Shown: positions 1 to 13,124 of the stretch, piece by piece
How positions within the stretch are numbered: position 1 is the stretch's first letter
How the letters are laid out: every line of letters starts with the position of its first letter
Source of the DNA: Symsagittifera roscoffensis
Lineage: Eukaryota > Xenacoelomorpha > Acoela > Convolutidae
NCBI RefSeq assembly: GCF_963678635.1
Contig: NC_087068.1
Location: forward strand, 9,432,027-9,496,026
Direction: 5' to 3'
Length of the DNA stretch: 64,000 bases
Notes under the pieces: model-generated
Seen by the model: the letters and a program-made list of their open reading frames with translations, nothing else
Database searches by the model: none
Told to the model about the DNA's origin: nothing
Made by a program: the position numbers and the translations under genes

Positions 1-172
1 CAGATGGCGACCAAAAATAAATCATAAAAATTAACAAATACCCAATGCGCCGCTTAACAAGAATCTGATTCTGGCAACTCATTTAATGTAGAAAAAATTA
101 TGAGTGGATGGCTTCTTAGCTAGCCTATAAGTTGCATCTATTACTATTACGCTAGAAAAGATACGAATTAAT

Positions 173-596
173 GTATCGCGCGTTAATTGTCCCAAACTGG
201 CCAAAATGGCAATCTTTAAGCACCCATAACTTTACAAAAAATGATCACAAGTGAAATATTTTTTCATATTTAAGCTCAAGACAACAATAGCTTTCGGATG
301 ATATAGAAATTTCCGTCAAAAATGGCTAGTTTGAAAGTCGAATTTTGTCTAAAGAAAAAAAAAAACCACCTCGAGCACAATTATTCCGTTACTTTCGTTA
401 TGAAAGTCGGAACAATAACTTATAGAAATTGATCACAGCTGAATACTTTTTCAAATTTAAGCTCAAGACAACAATAGTTGTTGAATGACATAAAAAATTT
501 TTGTCAAAATTGGCTAGTTAAAAAGTCGAAATTCATCTGAAAAAAAAACACCCAGAGCACAAATATTCCATTACTTTCGTTATGAAAGTCGGAACA
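173..596 (+). repeat. Two partial Helentron-like repeats in tandem
   Basis: 173-415 starts at TATCGCGCGTTAATTG and runs to GTCGGAACA; 421-596 is a second copy of only the last 175 bases. Both lack the hairpin end. Confidence 0.75.
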
Positions 597-1037
597 ATGA
601 AGATCTTTTTGTACCAAGTAGTTTAGATTTGAATTTCAAAGTGCTATAGATAGATTTGTCTTCAAAGGATCTCAACAAGGATTGCTTCCGTATCTTTCAT
701 CTGACAACTATCTCAAGTTTATTCTTCTATCTACGTTTTCATAACTTTAGTTTTGAAAGCAAACTTTTCTAAGCAATTTATAGCACGTATGAATGCATAC
801 TATAAAACTGATAAATTTTATCAGTTTGCTACTTTTCTTCGATTTTCTTGTGCCGATTTCAATGATTGCGGGATTGCAAAAAACCATTTTAATTATGATT
901 GTCAAAATTGAATGATTTAGAGCTAAACTGCTTTGAGTTTCCAGAGCAGTTCATAACTTTACGCCTACAAATGAAACGGAAATCCAACTATTAATCAGTA
1001 GATCACCGGTACTTTGCACTAACTACCGTCACGTAAT
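597..1037. other. No gene seen
   Basis: AT-rich sequence between repeat copies. No frame above background and no splice-framed exon found. Confidence 0.5.
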
Positions 1038-1505
1038 TTGTTCCGACTTTCGAAGAAAACGGAATATTTATGCTTGGCGTGGTTTTTTTATTCAGTCACT
1101 TTTTGGCGATCAAATTAATAGTTTTTTAACAAAAATTTTTTATGCCCATTGATGAAATTGACTCCCTAAAGTCAATTTTAAAAACATGTTTAATCTCCGA
1201 TTAGTTTTTGCAAAGTTTTGGGAGTTCGAAAATAGCCGATTTGGCCATGGTCTAGTTTATGCGCACTTTGAAGATTTTTTCCATAATCTTGAAAGAGTAA
1301 CGAGAATTATTCATATGTGGCGAATTATTCCGCACAATAAAATTGTTCCAATTTGATTTGAGGCTAGATAATTGGTCGTATTAATTTCGCATTACTCTAT
1401 GAATTAATAGTTTTTCAATTATTTCTTTTCCCAAAAATCTATTCGATAGGAATTTAGGGGCCGTCGGAACATTCATGGATTTGACCTAATATACGAGCAG
1501 TCTTG
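1038..1505 (-). repeat. Helentron-like repeat, reverse orientation
   Basis: TTGTTCCGACTTTCG begins it and ATACGAGCAGTCTTG ends it, the reverse of the plus-strand copies. CCGTCGGAACATTC at 1461-1474 is the inner terminal repeat. The hairpin has decayed. Confidence 0.65.
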
Positions 1506-1635
1506 TTGTAAAAATGTATTCCTTAGCATACAGAAAAAGATAGAAAATTAATTGTTTGAAAATAGATAAACGAATATTATCTTTAACCTTATCTCGTTTT
1601 CCACATCAATTGCTGAAAAAATGAATCAATGGGTT

Positions 1636-1772
1636 CAGGGGCGGATCTAGAATGTTTTGGGCACTCCCAGAAAACTACAAATACCAAAATTTGTGACCAA
1701 AACTTTTGCGCAGCAGGGGAAAATTCTGCAGAGGAAAATTCGCTCCCCTTCAAATTGAGTATCCATTGGCGC
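1636..1772. repeat. Partial hAT-type MITE
   Basis: CAGGGGCGGATCTAGAATG at the left, then TTGCGCAGCAGGGGAAAATT and CTCCCCTTCAAATTGAGTA; the rest is missing. Confidence 0.6.
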
Positions 1773-1990
1773 CAACACATCAGACTATCCATGAACACTA
1801 TTACGAGGACAAACTGTGCATTCTGTGCGTTCTAAGCGGATTCTGCAACAGGCCAAAATCAGATTTATCGCGGAATCGGCAATTTGGCTACTTTTTTTCT
1901 CTTTTTTGCTGTTTTGGTTTCCACAAACAAATATCTAAAACACTGTACCGCTCAAAATCGCTTCAAAAAGAGGCAATTTTGTGGAATTGC

Positions 1991-3241
1991 AACCGTATTC
2001 GGGCAATCTAGAAACGTTTGTAGAATCCAAAAAAAATAATAAAACATTTGTATAGTTATATGGAGCTGTTGCGGATTCCGCAACTGCAAGCGGAATCCGC
2101 AAATTGTAAGTGGAATACGCAAATTGTAAGTAGAATCCTTATTTTGTGGGCGGATTCCGTTTACATATATGTGTAAGTGTAGTATAGCGTTTAAAGTTAC
2201 ATCTTTTATTTACTAGATGGTCACCAGAAAAATCAGTCTCAATTACTACATTGATCAACTACCTGTTGAAATACCAAACTTTTGGTCTCAGTTCCTGTCC
2301 ACCGAACTTCGATCTCAATTCCTGTCAACTTGGATCTTAGCTTCGCACTCAAAATCGGAATCTACAAGATCATCAGTATTTGGGATTGATGGAATCCCAA
2401 ATGCTGACCAGAATTTGAGATTTATGCAACCCCAAAAATTGATCTAATTTGGCGATATGCTGTGTGTTGTGTTTCCGTACACTCTCAACCCAATGACTAC
2501 AAATATTGAATTTATTCAGCGTTTTGCTTCCAAAATCAGTATTTGGGATTGACGAAATTCCAAATGCTGACCTAATTTGGCGATATGCTGTCTGTTGTAT
2601 TTACTTACACTATGAACCCAATGACTCCAAATATTGAAATTATTCGGTGTTGTTTTTCCAAAATACTAAGAGGTTACATCCACTTAACAAGTTACGTTTA
2701 GTTAACAAATTTTAACAAATATCAACCGTATTCGGGCAATCTAGAAACGTTTGTAGAATCCAAAAAAAAACATTTGTATAGTTTGGTATTTTAACAAATA
2801 TCAAACGTTTGGTCTCAGTTCCTGTCCACCGAACTTCGATCTCAATTCCTGTCAACTTGGATCTTAACTTCGCACTCAGAATCGGAATCTACAAGATCAT
2901 CAGTTTTTGGGATTGATGGAATCCCAAATGCTGACCAGAATTTGAGATTTATGCAACCCAAAAAATTGATCTAATTTGGCGATATGCTGTGTGTTGCATT
3001 TCCATACACTCTCAACCCAATGACTCCAAATATTGAATTTATTCGATGTTGTGTTTCCAAAATCAGTATATGGTACTGACGCAATCCCAAATACTGGCCT
3101 TTTTTCGCCATATGCTGTCTGTTGTATTTCCTTACACTCTGAACCCAATGACTCCAAAAATAATGAAATTATTCGGTGTTGCTTTTCCAAATTACTAAGA
3201 GGTTACATCCACTTAACAAGTTACGTTTAGTTAACAAATTT
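1991..3241. repeat. Large imperfect direct duplication
   Basis: 1991-2712 and 2723-3241 share CCGTATTCGGGCAATCTAG, then TTGGTCTCAGTTCCTGTCC, TTGGGATTGATGGAATCCC, and GAGGTTACATCCACTTAAC in order. The second unit lacks about 200 bases present in the first. Each unit also has two inner copies of a roughly 110-base segment with GGCGATATGCTGT. Confidence 0.8.
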
Positions 3242-3370
3242 TTCAAGATTTTTTCGTGGATTCCGCTGGCAATGGTTAAGTCCTTGCCTTTAAAATCCGC
3301 ATTGCTAGATGAAAATTCAAGCTCTAGTTTTTAATTGTTCATATGAAAGTTCAGTAAAAAAAAACAAATT

Positions 3371-3565
3371 TTGCGGATTCCACTTACATTTGCGGGTTCC
3401 TCTTACATTTTGTGGAATCCACTTACGGTTGCGGAATCCAGAAAAACTAGCAATATTCGCTTGTTTTGGAATCCGAGGCACAACAAATTTTCCGACAAAA
3501 TTTACGTTACAGGTATTTGTACGAGGAATCCACGGAAGTTTTGTAAGTGGAATCCACTTACATTT
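3371..3565. repeat. GGAATCC-rich repeat with a palindrome
   Basis: GCGGATTCCACTTACA-like words occur in both orientations. 3544-3563 holds the palindrome GTAAGTGGAATCCACTTAC. The same word appears near 2072-2160. Confidence 0.65.
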
Positions 3566-3778
3566 TGGAACATGTTTGAAAGTTTCCAGGAACATACAGA
3601 CACAAAACTGCGCGCCTCTACAGTGCAGAATTTGGCCTCGTAATGACAAACTTTCTTTATATGACAACATGTAATTTGGGTTCCCAGAAGCAAAAAGAGA
3701 GACATCTTTTTAAAATTGATCACTCCCCATAGCTTTAGCGTTATGTTTCTATATTGAAGATGTTTTAGGATTTATTTT

Positions 3779-6771
3779 CTATATTCAGATCAGAGGTCAA
3801 TTCAATTTGTTATTCCATGTAACTGTCCAGCAAACCCATCTACCCTATTAAAAATTAAAAATATCTTAAAATATCTTGAAGTTTTTGTCATTTTCAACCC
3901 TATGTGTGTGTGACACTTTACCATTCTGACGTTGCTCATAGTATCAAAAATATCTCTTAACAAAATTTTTTTTGCTCAGTGTTTTGTGTTTACTTTTGCC
4001 TAGTTCACTGTAACTTACGGTAGTTCAATTCATCAGTATAGTCGGTGGACAAAAAAAAACTTTTTAATTTCAAAGCAGTAAATTAAATTACCATTTGCCT
4101 CGCGTTTCAATTAACAGTCTACAGCTGAAATATACGAAAAAAAAACAATAATATCTAATCAGGCCGTCATCCACTTTGTTTTTCATCCACTCACTCGTCT
4201 TAATTTGGTTTGGAAAAAGCGAAAATCTTTGAAACACCTCTAAAATGGTTTTGATCATCTTCGGGAGCTATTTTTGAAGCACCCGAAATGACACGGCGAA
4301 AAACTCACCCCCACCTTGGGGTCAACGTTTTTTCCTATCGCGAATCGATTTTTCCCCATAGAGAGAATGATCAGAACTTTTTTACAAATACTTAAATATG
4401 GTCATTTGGTTTCTATAATTGGTTCTTTAAACTGTAATCGCGTTTCTACGCCGACGACAAGGATTTTAAACTGCAGTAGAAGATTACACTTTTTACAGCC
4501 TTTAAGCGGACACTAAATAGATAAAACACGATCAATAAAGTCTTATCTGATTTATAATGGACAGAAGTTTTGGTTCTATGAATTCAACCGCCCGAATTTT
4601 GATCCGTGTTTTTTTTTCAAAGATAATTGTTTCTATTTTTTAAAATGTTTGCTGAACTGACTTTTCGATTGAGTTTAGGTTTCGTGACTAATTTGATTGT
4701 TGACATTTTCAGTTTTATAGCTTAAAAAATGGTTTTTAAGGTTAGGTTATGAAGACTAATGATTTTGGGAGTAGCTCAATTAGTCCGCAGGCCAAGTTTC
4801 ATAACAGCCGGACATTACGAACAAAATATTAAAGGGTAAAATTTGCAGGCTGGGTGTGATTGTAAGCCTTCTAACTTTGTTCTAAATGCCATTATATTTA
4901 GAACTAGTTTTTTCAGTTTTATCAATTTAGTTCGGATCAGGTCAATTCAATTACCTGTTTTGTTATTCCATATAGCTCTCCAACAAACCCATCTACCCTA
5001 TTAAAAATCCAAATGAACTGATTATGGAATATTCATTTTGAATTCACCGCCCCGGCCAGCCCGTATTAGCTGAATTATCAAATCATTTTGCCCCCGAGCC
5101 TTGTCCATATTAACTATCCTTGTAATTCTAAATATAGGCCCAACCGATGATTCAAAAAATGAGCAAGGCGGTCTAACACTGACTAACTCAGTCTAACAAT
5201 TAGTGAAAATATGGCAACAAGCTGATACTCATCCAATAAAAAATTTTGTTGACACGGAACGAGATAAAATTAAATGTTTTTGAAAAAACTCGTTGTAAAA
5301 AGTCGTTGTAAGTAACAAAAATGCCGCTTGTTAAGTGTTTTCTTTTTTCTTTTCGTTTTTTACATGCAAAACAGGTAACGTGATCCATTCCTTCACGTTT
5401 TTTGACTGATATAATTTTTTTTTTATTCCGTGGCCTTTTGGTCATCTCAGACAGACTAGACTGTGCATAATGTTTGCTGAGATTAAGATTACTGTCACGT
5501 CATTGATTTCACCTGATAAGACAGTAAAGTAACAGATTAAGGAATATGAGGCTTGATTGAATGCCACCCCTACCTTTAAGTATCAAAACTGCTGAACATG
5601 TAGCATTGCATTAGTTTTTCAAGCGAAAAAATTCATTGAAAAAAATTTACACAAAAAAAAAACGTTTCTAAGAAACAATAAAAAATTTTCAATTGGTTTT
5701 AAAAAGTTCCAATTTGTAGTTTCGATCAATTCTTATAAGCAAATTGACGGTCTGACACGCTTATTAACCAAAATTAATTATTCAAATTGTAAGCTGAGCG
5801 ATTAGCGGTTGAGAATTTTCAATAAGCGATCGATCGTCGAAGATAAAGATTTTTTGCCCCAGAAACCTAGAAGTATACTTATCTTTATCTATATCAAATT
5901 ACTTCAGGAAAATTGATTAGTAGCCGGCTCAAGGTTGATTTAAGAATGATTGACTTGTGACAGTTTTAGAAAATGTTATATAGATGCATGAAGCGCATGA
6001 ACTAAAAGAAATATCTTCAATTTAGTGTCGGAAAATTTTCCACATGTGCATACATTACTTTTCAGAGCACTGGCGTTGTCATTGTAAGTCTTTAGGGGGT
6101 GGCGCTCGATTTTAAAAAAATTATTTAGACACGCGAGCACTCCTAAAATGTCAAAAAAATCCTAATTGAAAAAAAAAACAATTTTCTGCACCCCAGGCAT
6201 GCATTTGAAAAATACATGTTTTTGCAGTTTTTTGAGGGTTTTGACTAAACATCATCATTTTTTGGCATGTGTTGAATCCCTAAAATTATAATAACCTTTG
6301 TGCTCCGAAGGCGCTTCCAGACAACTGTAAAAGTGGTATGTCAAAAATTGAGTCCCTGAACACTACCAAAGGGGTTCGAATAGCTGAAGGGCGGCGGGCG
6401 TCTAACGTGCCTCTTCTAATTTCTAACTGGTTTTGTAACAACTGCCCGTTTTCTTCATGCGTTTTCTACTTTCTATTTTTTGCATCCAGTTTTTAGTCAA
6501 GACAAACTTCGATCCCAAAAAAACACATAAAAAAACAAAAAATGAACAAATTTAGGCCACTTCATACTTTCGTTGATCAAAAACATGGGTTAGTTAAAAA
6601 TTTGCAAACAAAAGGCCTTAAAATTTGGTTTTCATTGTAAAAAATTTACGGTTAAAATTAAAATTGTAGTCATTAATTGATTAGTTTTGATTTCATAGCA
6701 AATTAATTTAATACTCACTAATTGATTAACTTTGATTTCATAGCACAAATAGAAATCCCAAAATTTAACAA
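3779..6771. other. Non-coding stretch with one dispersed direct repeat
   Basis: The only structure seen is a roughly 75-base repeat at 3785-3860 and 4930-5010, both with CAAACCCATCTACCCTATTA. No coding signal or known element end. Confidence 0.5.
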
Positions 6772-7307
6772 GATTGCTCGTATCAGGGCGAAGCCCTGAA
6801 TGTTCCGACTGCCTTTTAAGGTTTTATGGAAAAAAATGAAAAATTGTAAAAACATTGAAAAATTAAATGTAATAAAATTTTTTTAATTTTTGTTTTAAAT
6901 TTGAAATTTTTTATGAAAATCATCCCCCCACACGCCATTTAAAGTACAAAAAGATAGATTTAGCTCCTTGTAACCAATCAATTATGGCAAATAAGCTTCT
7001 TTTAACCAATTTGGAACGATTTTAAGACGGATTAACTTTCCGCTTACGCGTTCATAGCGCGAAATATATCGCGCGTTAATTGTCTTAAATTCGCCAAAAG
7101 GGCAATCTTTAAACCCTCATAACTTTACGAAAAATGATCACAGGTAAAATATTTTTTCAAATTAGAGCTCAAGACAACAATACCTTTAGAATGATATAAA
7201 AAAATTCCGTCAAAAATGGCTAGTTAAAAAGTCGAAATTTGTCTGAAGAAAAAAAAACCCACCCCGAGCACAAATATTCCATTACTTTCGTATCGAAAGT
7301 CGGGACA
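6772..7307 (+). repeat. Helentron-associated-like repeat, full copy
   Basis: The left end has GCTCGTATCAGGGCGAAGCCCTGAA, containing a CAGGGC/GCCCTG hairpin, then TGTTCCGACT. The right end has CTTTCGTATCGAAAGTCGGGACA, so AGTCGGAACA-type sequence inverts the left TGTTCCGACT but the left copy lies 30 bases inside. This is an asymmetric terminal inverted repeat plus hairpin, as in Helentron/DINE-1-like elements (inference). No coding capacity. Confidence 0.8.
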
Positions 7308-7556
7308 AAAACTTTACTTAATGGACATATAGAAAAATTGGAAAAATTACGTACAAACGGATCAAGTCATACTCGCACAAAAAATTTTTTTTTGTGACGC
7401 TCGATATTTTTCCTTGTTATTTTTTTCGCTCGTTTTTTCAAAAAAAATAAACCTTCACATTCAACAGATATAAAAATGATTGATACGAATTTAATATGAG
7501 AAACCAGAGTTTTAATAAAGAACGCAAGAAAAATCAAAAAACCAAGAAGAATAGTT

Positions 7557-7806
7557 CTTGTTTCAACTTTCGTAGAAAAAAGGAACTTTAGGTCTCGGCC
7601 AATATGAAATATTTCACTCTCAATTTATTTCCTTGCACCAAATGGAGTCAACTTGAAACGACGCAAGCTATTCACTGTAACTGTGACAATATGGTGCATC
7701 TTTACAAAATTTGAAAAGCCAAACAATTTTTTTAAACAATAAATACAGCATAGACTTATTGCGCAGTCACAACTTTCAGAGCTTCGATCTGATACGAGCA
7801 GTCTTG
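7557..7806 (-). repeat. Short reverse Helentron-like repeat
   Basis: Begins TTTCAACTTTCGTAG and ends GATACGAGCAGTCTTG; most of the middle is missing or diverged. It lies 250 bases after a full plus-strand copy. Confidence 0.55.
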
Positions 7807-8548
7807 ATTTATTCAAACTGTAAAAAATACTTGCTGAAATTGTATGACTAGCGGCGTTTTACCATAGAAAATTTTGTCTGTCTAGCATAGTTTGTAGGAT
7901 TTTTTTTGTACACGAATTGCATTTTTCTTCAACATTTTTTGATAAACTAGCATTTTTCCAAAGAAATTTATATTGGACGAGCGTTTTTCTTTAAATATTT
8001 ACTGCGGGCCACAATTTTGTCTTGAATTGATTGTTGCCCCAGCAGTTTCCCAAAGACAACTTTTTGTTGAAATATCATTTTTCTGCATAAATGTTTTGTT
8101 TGAATAGTTTTTTTCTGCTGTTTCTTGATTGACTAGCTTTTTCATAAAGAAATGTTTTGATGAAGCGTCTTTTTCTGAAGAATTTTTTTTTGAAGCGCTA
8201 GCATTTTTCATTTGAAAAACCAGCCTGATATTCGTTTTAAAAACACCAGCCTGATACTCGATTTCTCTGAAGAGCGTATATTGCTTCAAAAAAATTTATA
8301 CTGAAAATCAATCATGTATAGAATTATCATTTTTTGGTTTTCCGCAAAGGTCAAAAATTTTTTCCTTTACCACATTCCTTTTGCTAACATTTCAGTTATG
8401 TCAATAATTTAATTACTGCATAAAAGAAAATGGGCTGTCTTGTAAGATCTTGTACAAACCTTTCAAAAACCTTGCAAATAATTGCAGATTTCATTACAAG
8501 GCATCGAATTTTTCTCTCAAATAAAATTGTTGCCTTTTTAAAACCAAC

Positions 8549-8807
8549 AAGATTGCTCGTATCAGGGCACAGCCCTGAATGTTTGAAATATATCGCGCGT
8601 TAAATGTCACAAATTGGACAAAACGGCAATATTTAATTCTCATAACTTTAAGAAAAATGATCACAGGAAAAAAATCTTTTCAAGTTTAAGCTCAGGACAA
8701 CAATACCTTGTGATATATATTTTAAAAAACCGTAAAAAATGGCTTGTTAAAAAAAAAAACACCGCGAGCACAAATATTCTGTTACTTTTGTTACAAAAGT
8801 CGGAACA
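8549..8807 (+). repeat. Helentron-like repeat with internal deletion
   Basis: The left hairpin end (GCTCGTATCAGGGCACAGCC) is joined directly to TATCGCGCGTTAA, so about 280 bases of the middle are missing. The right end is CGGAACA. Confidence 0.75.
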
Positions 8808-11800
8808 ATAAAGTCGGAAAGTCGTTCACTCTTATAAACTGATTTTATTCGTAATTTTTTGATGGCATGAAAACGAAACTATTTAGCTATGAGTGACAAT
8901 CGAAAGCAATGCCTTAGCAGGCGAAGGGTTTGCTGGAGCGTTTCATACGCCTCGCAACATTTTAAGCCCAATTACATTTACTTGCAATGATTATTTTTCG
9001 AGATTTATTCTTATGACAAAAAACCCGAATGTCAGAACTATTCCAACCACTCAAAGGCTATAAATTGACCCAAACTCTGGCAGAGTTTATACGGTTTTTT
9101 AGTTTTGCGTATAACACTCAATGATAATTGGCTCACGTCAATTTTTTCATTTTTTGTCTCTTGGTCTCGACAACCCCCGCCCCTTGATGATTATTTTGAG
9201 ATTGGAACCGCTTCCATTTGATGATCGTCGCCGTCTATGGTATTATGAGACGTCGCCTTTCTTTATGTAACAGCAATAGCGACCAGTTCCATTTGTGGTC
9301 AGGTAAAAAGCCCTAAAATAACCATCGATGGTACATTTGCGGAACTGGGGGGTATTTTGGAGGTGTTGAGAGATTAAAACGGAGATTGCCCCTTGAAGCT
9401 CCAGCGACTTCTTTGAACACTTATGCATTCAGCAGATTGTTGTAATTAGACGAAGGCTATAGAAGCAAATGCCAGCGAAAAGTATTGAAAATTAGCCCAA
9501 AAGTGTATGTAAGATCTAATCGAGAAATCAACAGAGTATTACTGTTTGAAAGGGCGCAAACAGATTGCACTTTGAATCAAATCGTGGATTCGCACTCAAG
9601 CTTAAAAAATATGTGTATATATAAAATTTTTATATGCATTTTTTCAGTTTTTTTCTCATAAATTAAGAAGACCCTACAGTGAATCAAAAAAAATACGAGC
9701 TTTATTAGTCTTTAGAAATATCTTGAATACTTTGAATACATTTATCTTGAATATATTTCTGACTTTCTCAGTAAATTTTTCGCATCAGCAAAAAGGTCAA
9801 AAAATTGTTCGGCTCAATATAATTTTTTCACTTTTTCGAATCAAAGTAATGATTGGAGAACGATTTGTCGTATCTTTATTGGCGGATTTATTTGCATAAT
9901 ACAATCTACCTCAGCGGTTTTTTTCATCACTCTGTTCTGCCGCATATCAAACCACAGCCAATAATCTAACTGCATTCCAGAGAGCCACCTTCAATTCAAT
10001 TTAGTCCGCCTCGCTCTAACATCTTCATCTGCGACAGAAAAAAACAGTTAGCCTTCCTGGTCCAAATATCATCATCAATTCTTCTGCTCTCTTTATCCTA
10101 CTTGAATCACCAAAACAACCAAAGAATCAGAGAAAACTCCGGGTTACCAAAAACAACAGGTAAACTTAGATTAATCAAAGCCTTTATACATCAGTTCTTT
10201 AGGAAGCTAGCAGTTTTTTTCAGATTTAGTTTTAATTGCTTATTGCCTTAATTTGAGGAAAAAAATTCTGCTAAAAAATTTCCCATGGTCTAGTCATTGC
10301 TTTAAGCTTATTTGCTGTGATTTTTGCTGCTGAAATTTTTAGATTGTTTTTTTTTTAATTTTCAGATTGTCTGAATTTTAATTGTTGCAAAGTGATTTTA
10401 CGCTCTTATTTTGTCACCAAGAATTGATTTTCTCAGTTTTGCCACAAATATGGCAGCCCAGAGTGATCTTGTGTTTACGCTGGTCAAATGGTGATACAGC
10501 CCGTACACATCAATTATCCAGGACTGTGGAATTTTTATTCGGGTTCAGAACTGTCTGCTTAACCTACGTAACGTTTCTGCAGTTCTAAGCATTGCGGTAT
10601 CAACATTGTTTATCGCTTATAAACACAAAAAAATTGTTTTGCATCATAGTCTCTAACTATCTCAATATGTAATATATGAAGTTTTGCGCAAATGAAGTTT
10701 TGCCAAATGAAGATTCAAAAACAAAAAAACTTAAACGTTTTTTAGTTCTCTAAAAATTAATAATTTAAAAAATGGGACCAAGGAATATTCAAAATCAGAT
10801 TTGGTGTAGTGTGAAAATTGAATAAAAATGCTTTGAGATTTTTCGACCGGCGTACCCGCATCCAGTTTCAAGCGTTAATAATCAATTATAGTATGATTTT
10901 GGTAACAGTCTTACAAAAATTAAGAAGAAATTGATTTAATTAAAAAATAATCGATTATAATCTCTCTTTTTAAAATCAAATATATTCAATTATAATACAT
11001 TAGAATCAATCATAATTGATTATTTTTTATCCGAATTTTCAATTCATTAGTTTTGCAGAAAAAATTCATTTTAATACATTATAATTGTTTATAATCCCTT
11101 TTGTTTGCCCATTTGTTACCTTGCATATGAAATTCTTATTTTTTTGCTTTTCGTAGACGTAGTTGAGGTAACACATGAGAAAAGTGTTTTTACCAGTTTT
11201 CAAATTAATTTAAATTTAAAACGTGTTTGTTTTTTCATTCTTCTTGATTATAGTTGTTTCATGATGTACATTTTAAGTTTTTTTTTACCACCAAAATATC
11301 AACACATTGTTTTAGTTTCATGGTTTATAAAGATGATTTATTTATCAACTACCGCGGGATTTTTTCAACTAAAATGAAGAGATTTCTATGAAACTTTTAT
11401 CTCGTGGTAAGATTTTGTGTTCAGATGAGCCAAAGAGTGACAAGAAACCTCACTTTTAAAGATTTTTGACAGAAAAAAGAAATATAATCTATTATAATAT
11501 ATTATAATAGAAATATAAGAAATATATAAGAGATTATAAGAGATTTAATGTCTTTTTAATGCTCTGGGAATCACAATTGATCATAACAATTTCAAAACTC
11601 GATAAATTTAAAATAAGTTAGCGGGATGCAGTTTTTTGAATCAGCATATGGTCAATGCTGCTCTAGTTACCTTTATTATAGAGGTATGCACAGGGAAATT
11701 TTGATGTGGCTTTTTTAATTTTGCCATTTTGGTTTTTGAAATCTGCCTAGACTCTCAAAAAGCTCTAACTGTGCAGTTTTTTGAATGAAAATTGCAGATG

Positions 11801-12894
11801 TGGTTTTTGTTGAAGACTAAGATTTTTTTTAAAAAAATGCTTTTTTGGCGTGTTATTCTCCATCAAAGTTTTATAAACTTATATGGCCATCTTAAGAAAT
11901 GCAGTTAATGTTGATACAAATAATTTTGAAAATCATCGCATGTCGAAAGTTTCACCAAAGCATTTAAGTTGTCTAGCTAACGTAGGTTTTAAGACAGATT
12001 TTAAGTGCCATTAACAAGAGAACCATGAAGCTAAGTAATCTGAAGTAGTGGATAAAAATCCCGTTGAAATTTTTCCTTGCTTGTATTGCTTCGCATTGTT
12101 ACTGTTCTGCCTTTCAAAGCAGGAGACGTAATTTTTATGCTTGGTGAGGTTTTTTGTTCAGACAGATTTCGACGTTTATTCATGCATTTTTGACAGCAAT
12201 TGTTTTATAACGTCTCGAAGATTTTAATGGCTTGAGGCCAAATTTAAAAAGAAATTTTCCTTGTGATGCTTTTTTAATGAAATTATAAGGGTTTGAATTT
12301 TAGTCTACTTTGATCAAATTGGGATCATGAAAGTGCTTGAAGCTTCCGATAATTCAGTACTGCATTAACAAACTATCAATATGTATTTCGGCCAACCAAC
12401 CCAAAGATTTTTTCCGAAGTAACGTTCGGGGTCAATCTATACTAATTTTCGAAGGATTATCCCCTGCAATTCGTCACTTTAAAACTTTACATATTTGAGT
12501 TTTTCTACTAAAAAAATTTGCATCTGTAACGGCAGATTTGCCCTCAAAAATTCTGGCTTTTCTGACCATTAAAAAGCATGATCAAAAACTGCATCAAAAA
12601 TAAGGGTTCTCAGATTAATTGTGCATCGATGTTTTTCACTGTGAGACCAACACGCGATGAACAATTCTAATGGAGGTTGCCTGTTTTATCATGGACTCTT
12701 CGGTACTCAGATTTAGTAAAATCAACCAAAACTTGTCAAATTAGGTCAGTGAACCGTTAAATTAAGTTGCTATATTTGTTTTGCTTTTTTTGAATCCCAC
12801 GTTGCGTATAATTATCTTTTCATCGAATACTGTCTCTTGATGATAACTTACACTTCAATGTATGTGTCAATTGCTTGCCTAAAAATTCAATATA
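8808..12894. other. Non-coding stretch with AT-rich short repeats
   Basis: 10860-11100 has several ATAATTGATTA/CAATTATAAT words in both orientations, and 11480-11550 has TTATAATATATTATAA. A weak reverse Helentron-like trace (TTTTTATGCTTGGTGAGG) is at 12135. No exon found. Confidence 0.45.
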
Positions 12895-13080
12895 CACCAA
12901 CATGGGAGGAATTTAGGAGGAAAAACTGGGCAAGGGGACTCCCCTCCGCTCTCAAGGTTCTTTCGCCCTCGCCGCCAAGAATGTCCCCTTTAGTATAAAA
13001 CTTTACGACATCCATTTTTGTCTGACCAACCCCAAAGTTTTTTTTAAAGTCGCATTCACCACCAATTTATACTAACTTGG
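12895..13080. repeat. Partial hAT-type MITE, opposite orientation
   Basis: Order of words (GGGAGGAATTTAGG, CATCCATTTTTGTCTGACC, CCAATTTATACTAAC) matches the family read from its other end. Only one end is present. Confidence 0.55.
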
Positions 13081-13124
13081 ATCAATAATAATTAACTCTA
13101 CTTACTAGAGTTGACTATTTAGAG

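Noticed and set aside
2217-3230. Open frames at 2217-2447 and 2900-3230
   Set aside because: They fall in the direct duplication, are not kept open in both units in the same frame, and show no motif.
3309-3723. Overlapping frames on both strands around 3.3-3.7 kb
   Set aside because: They arise from the GGAATCC repeats, which lack stops in several frames; no domain is visible.
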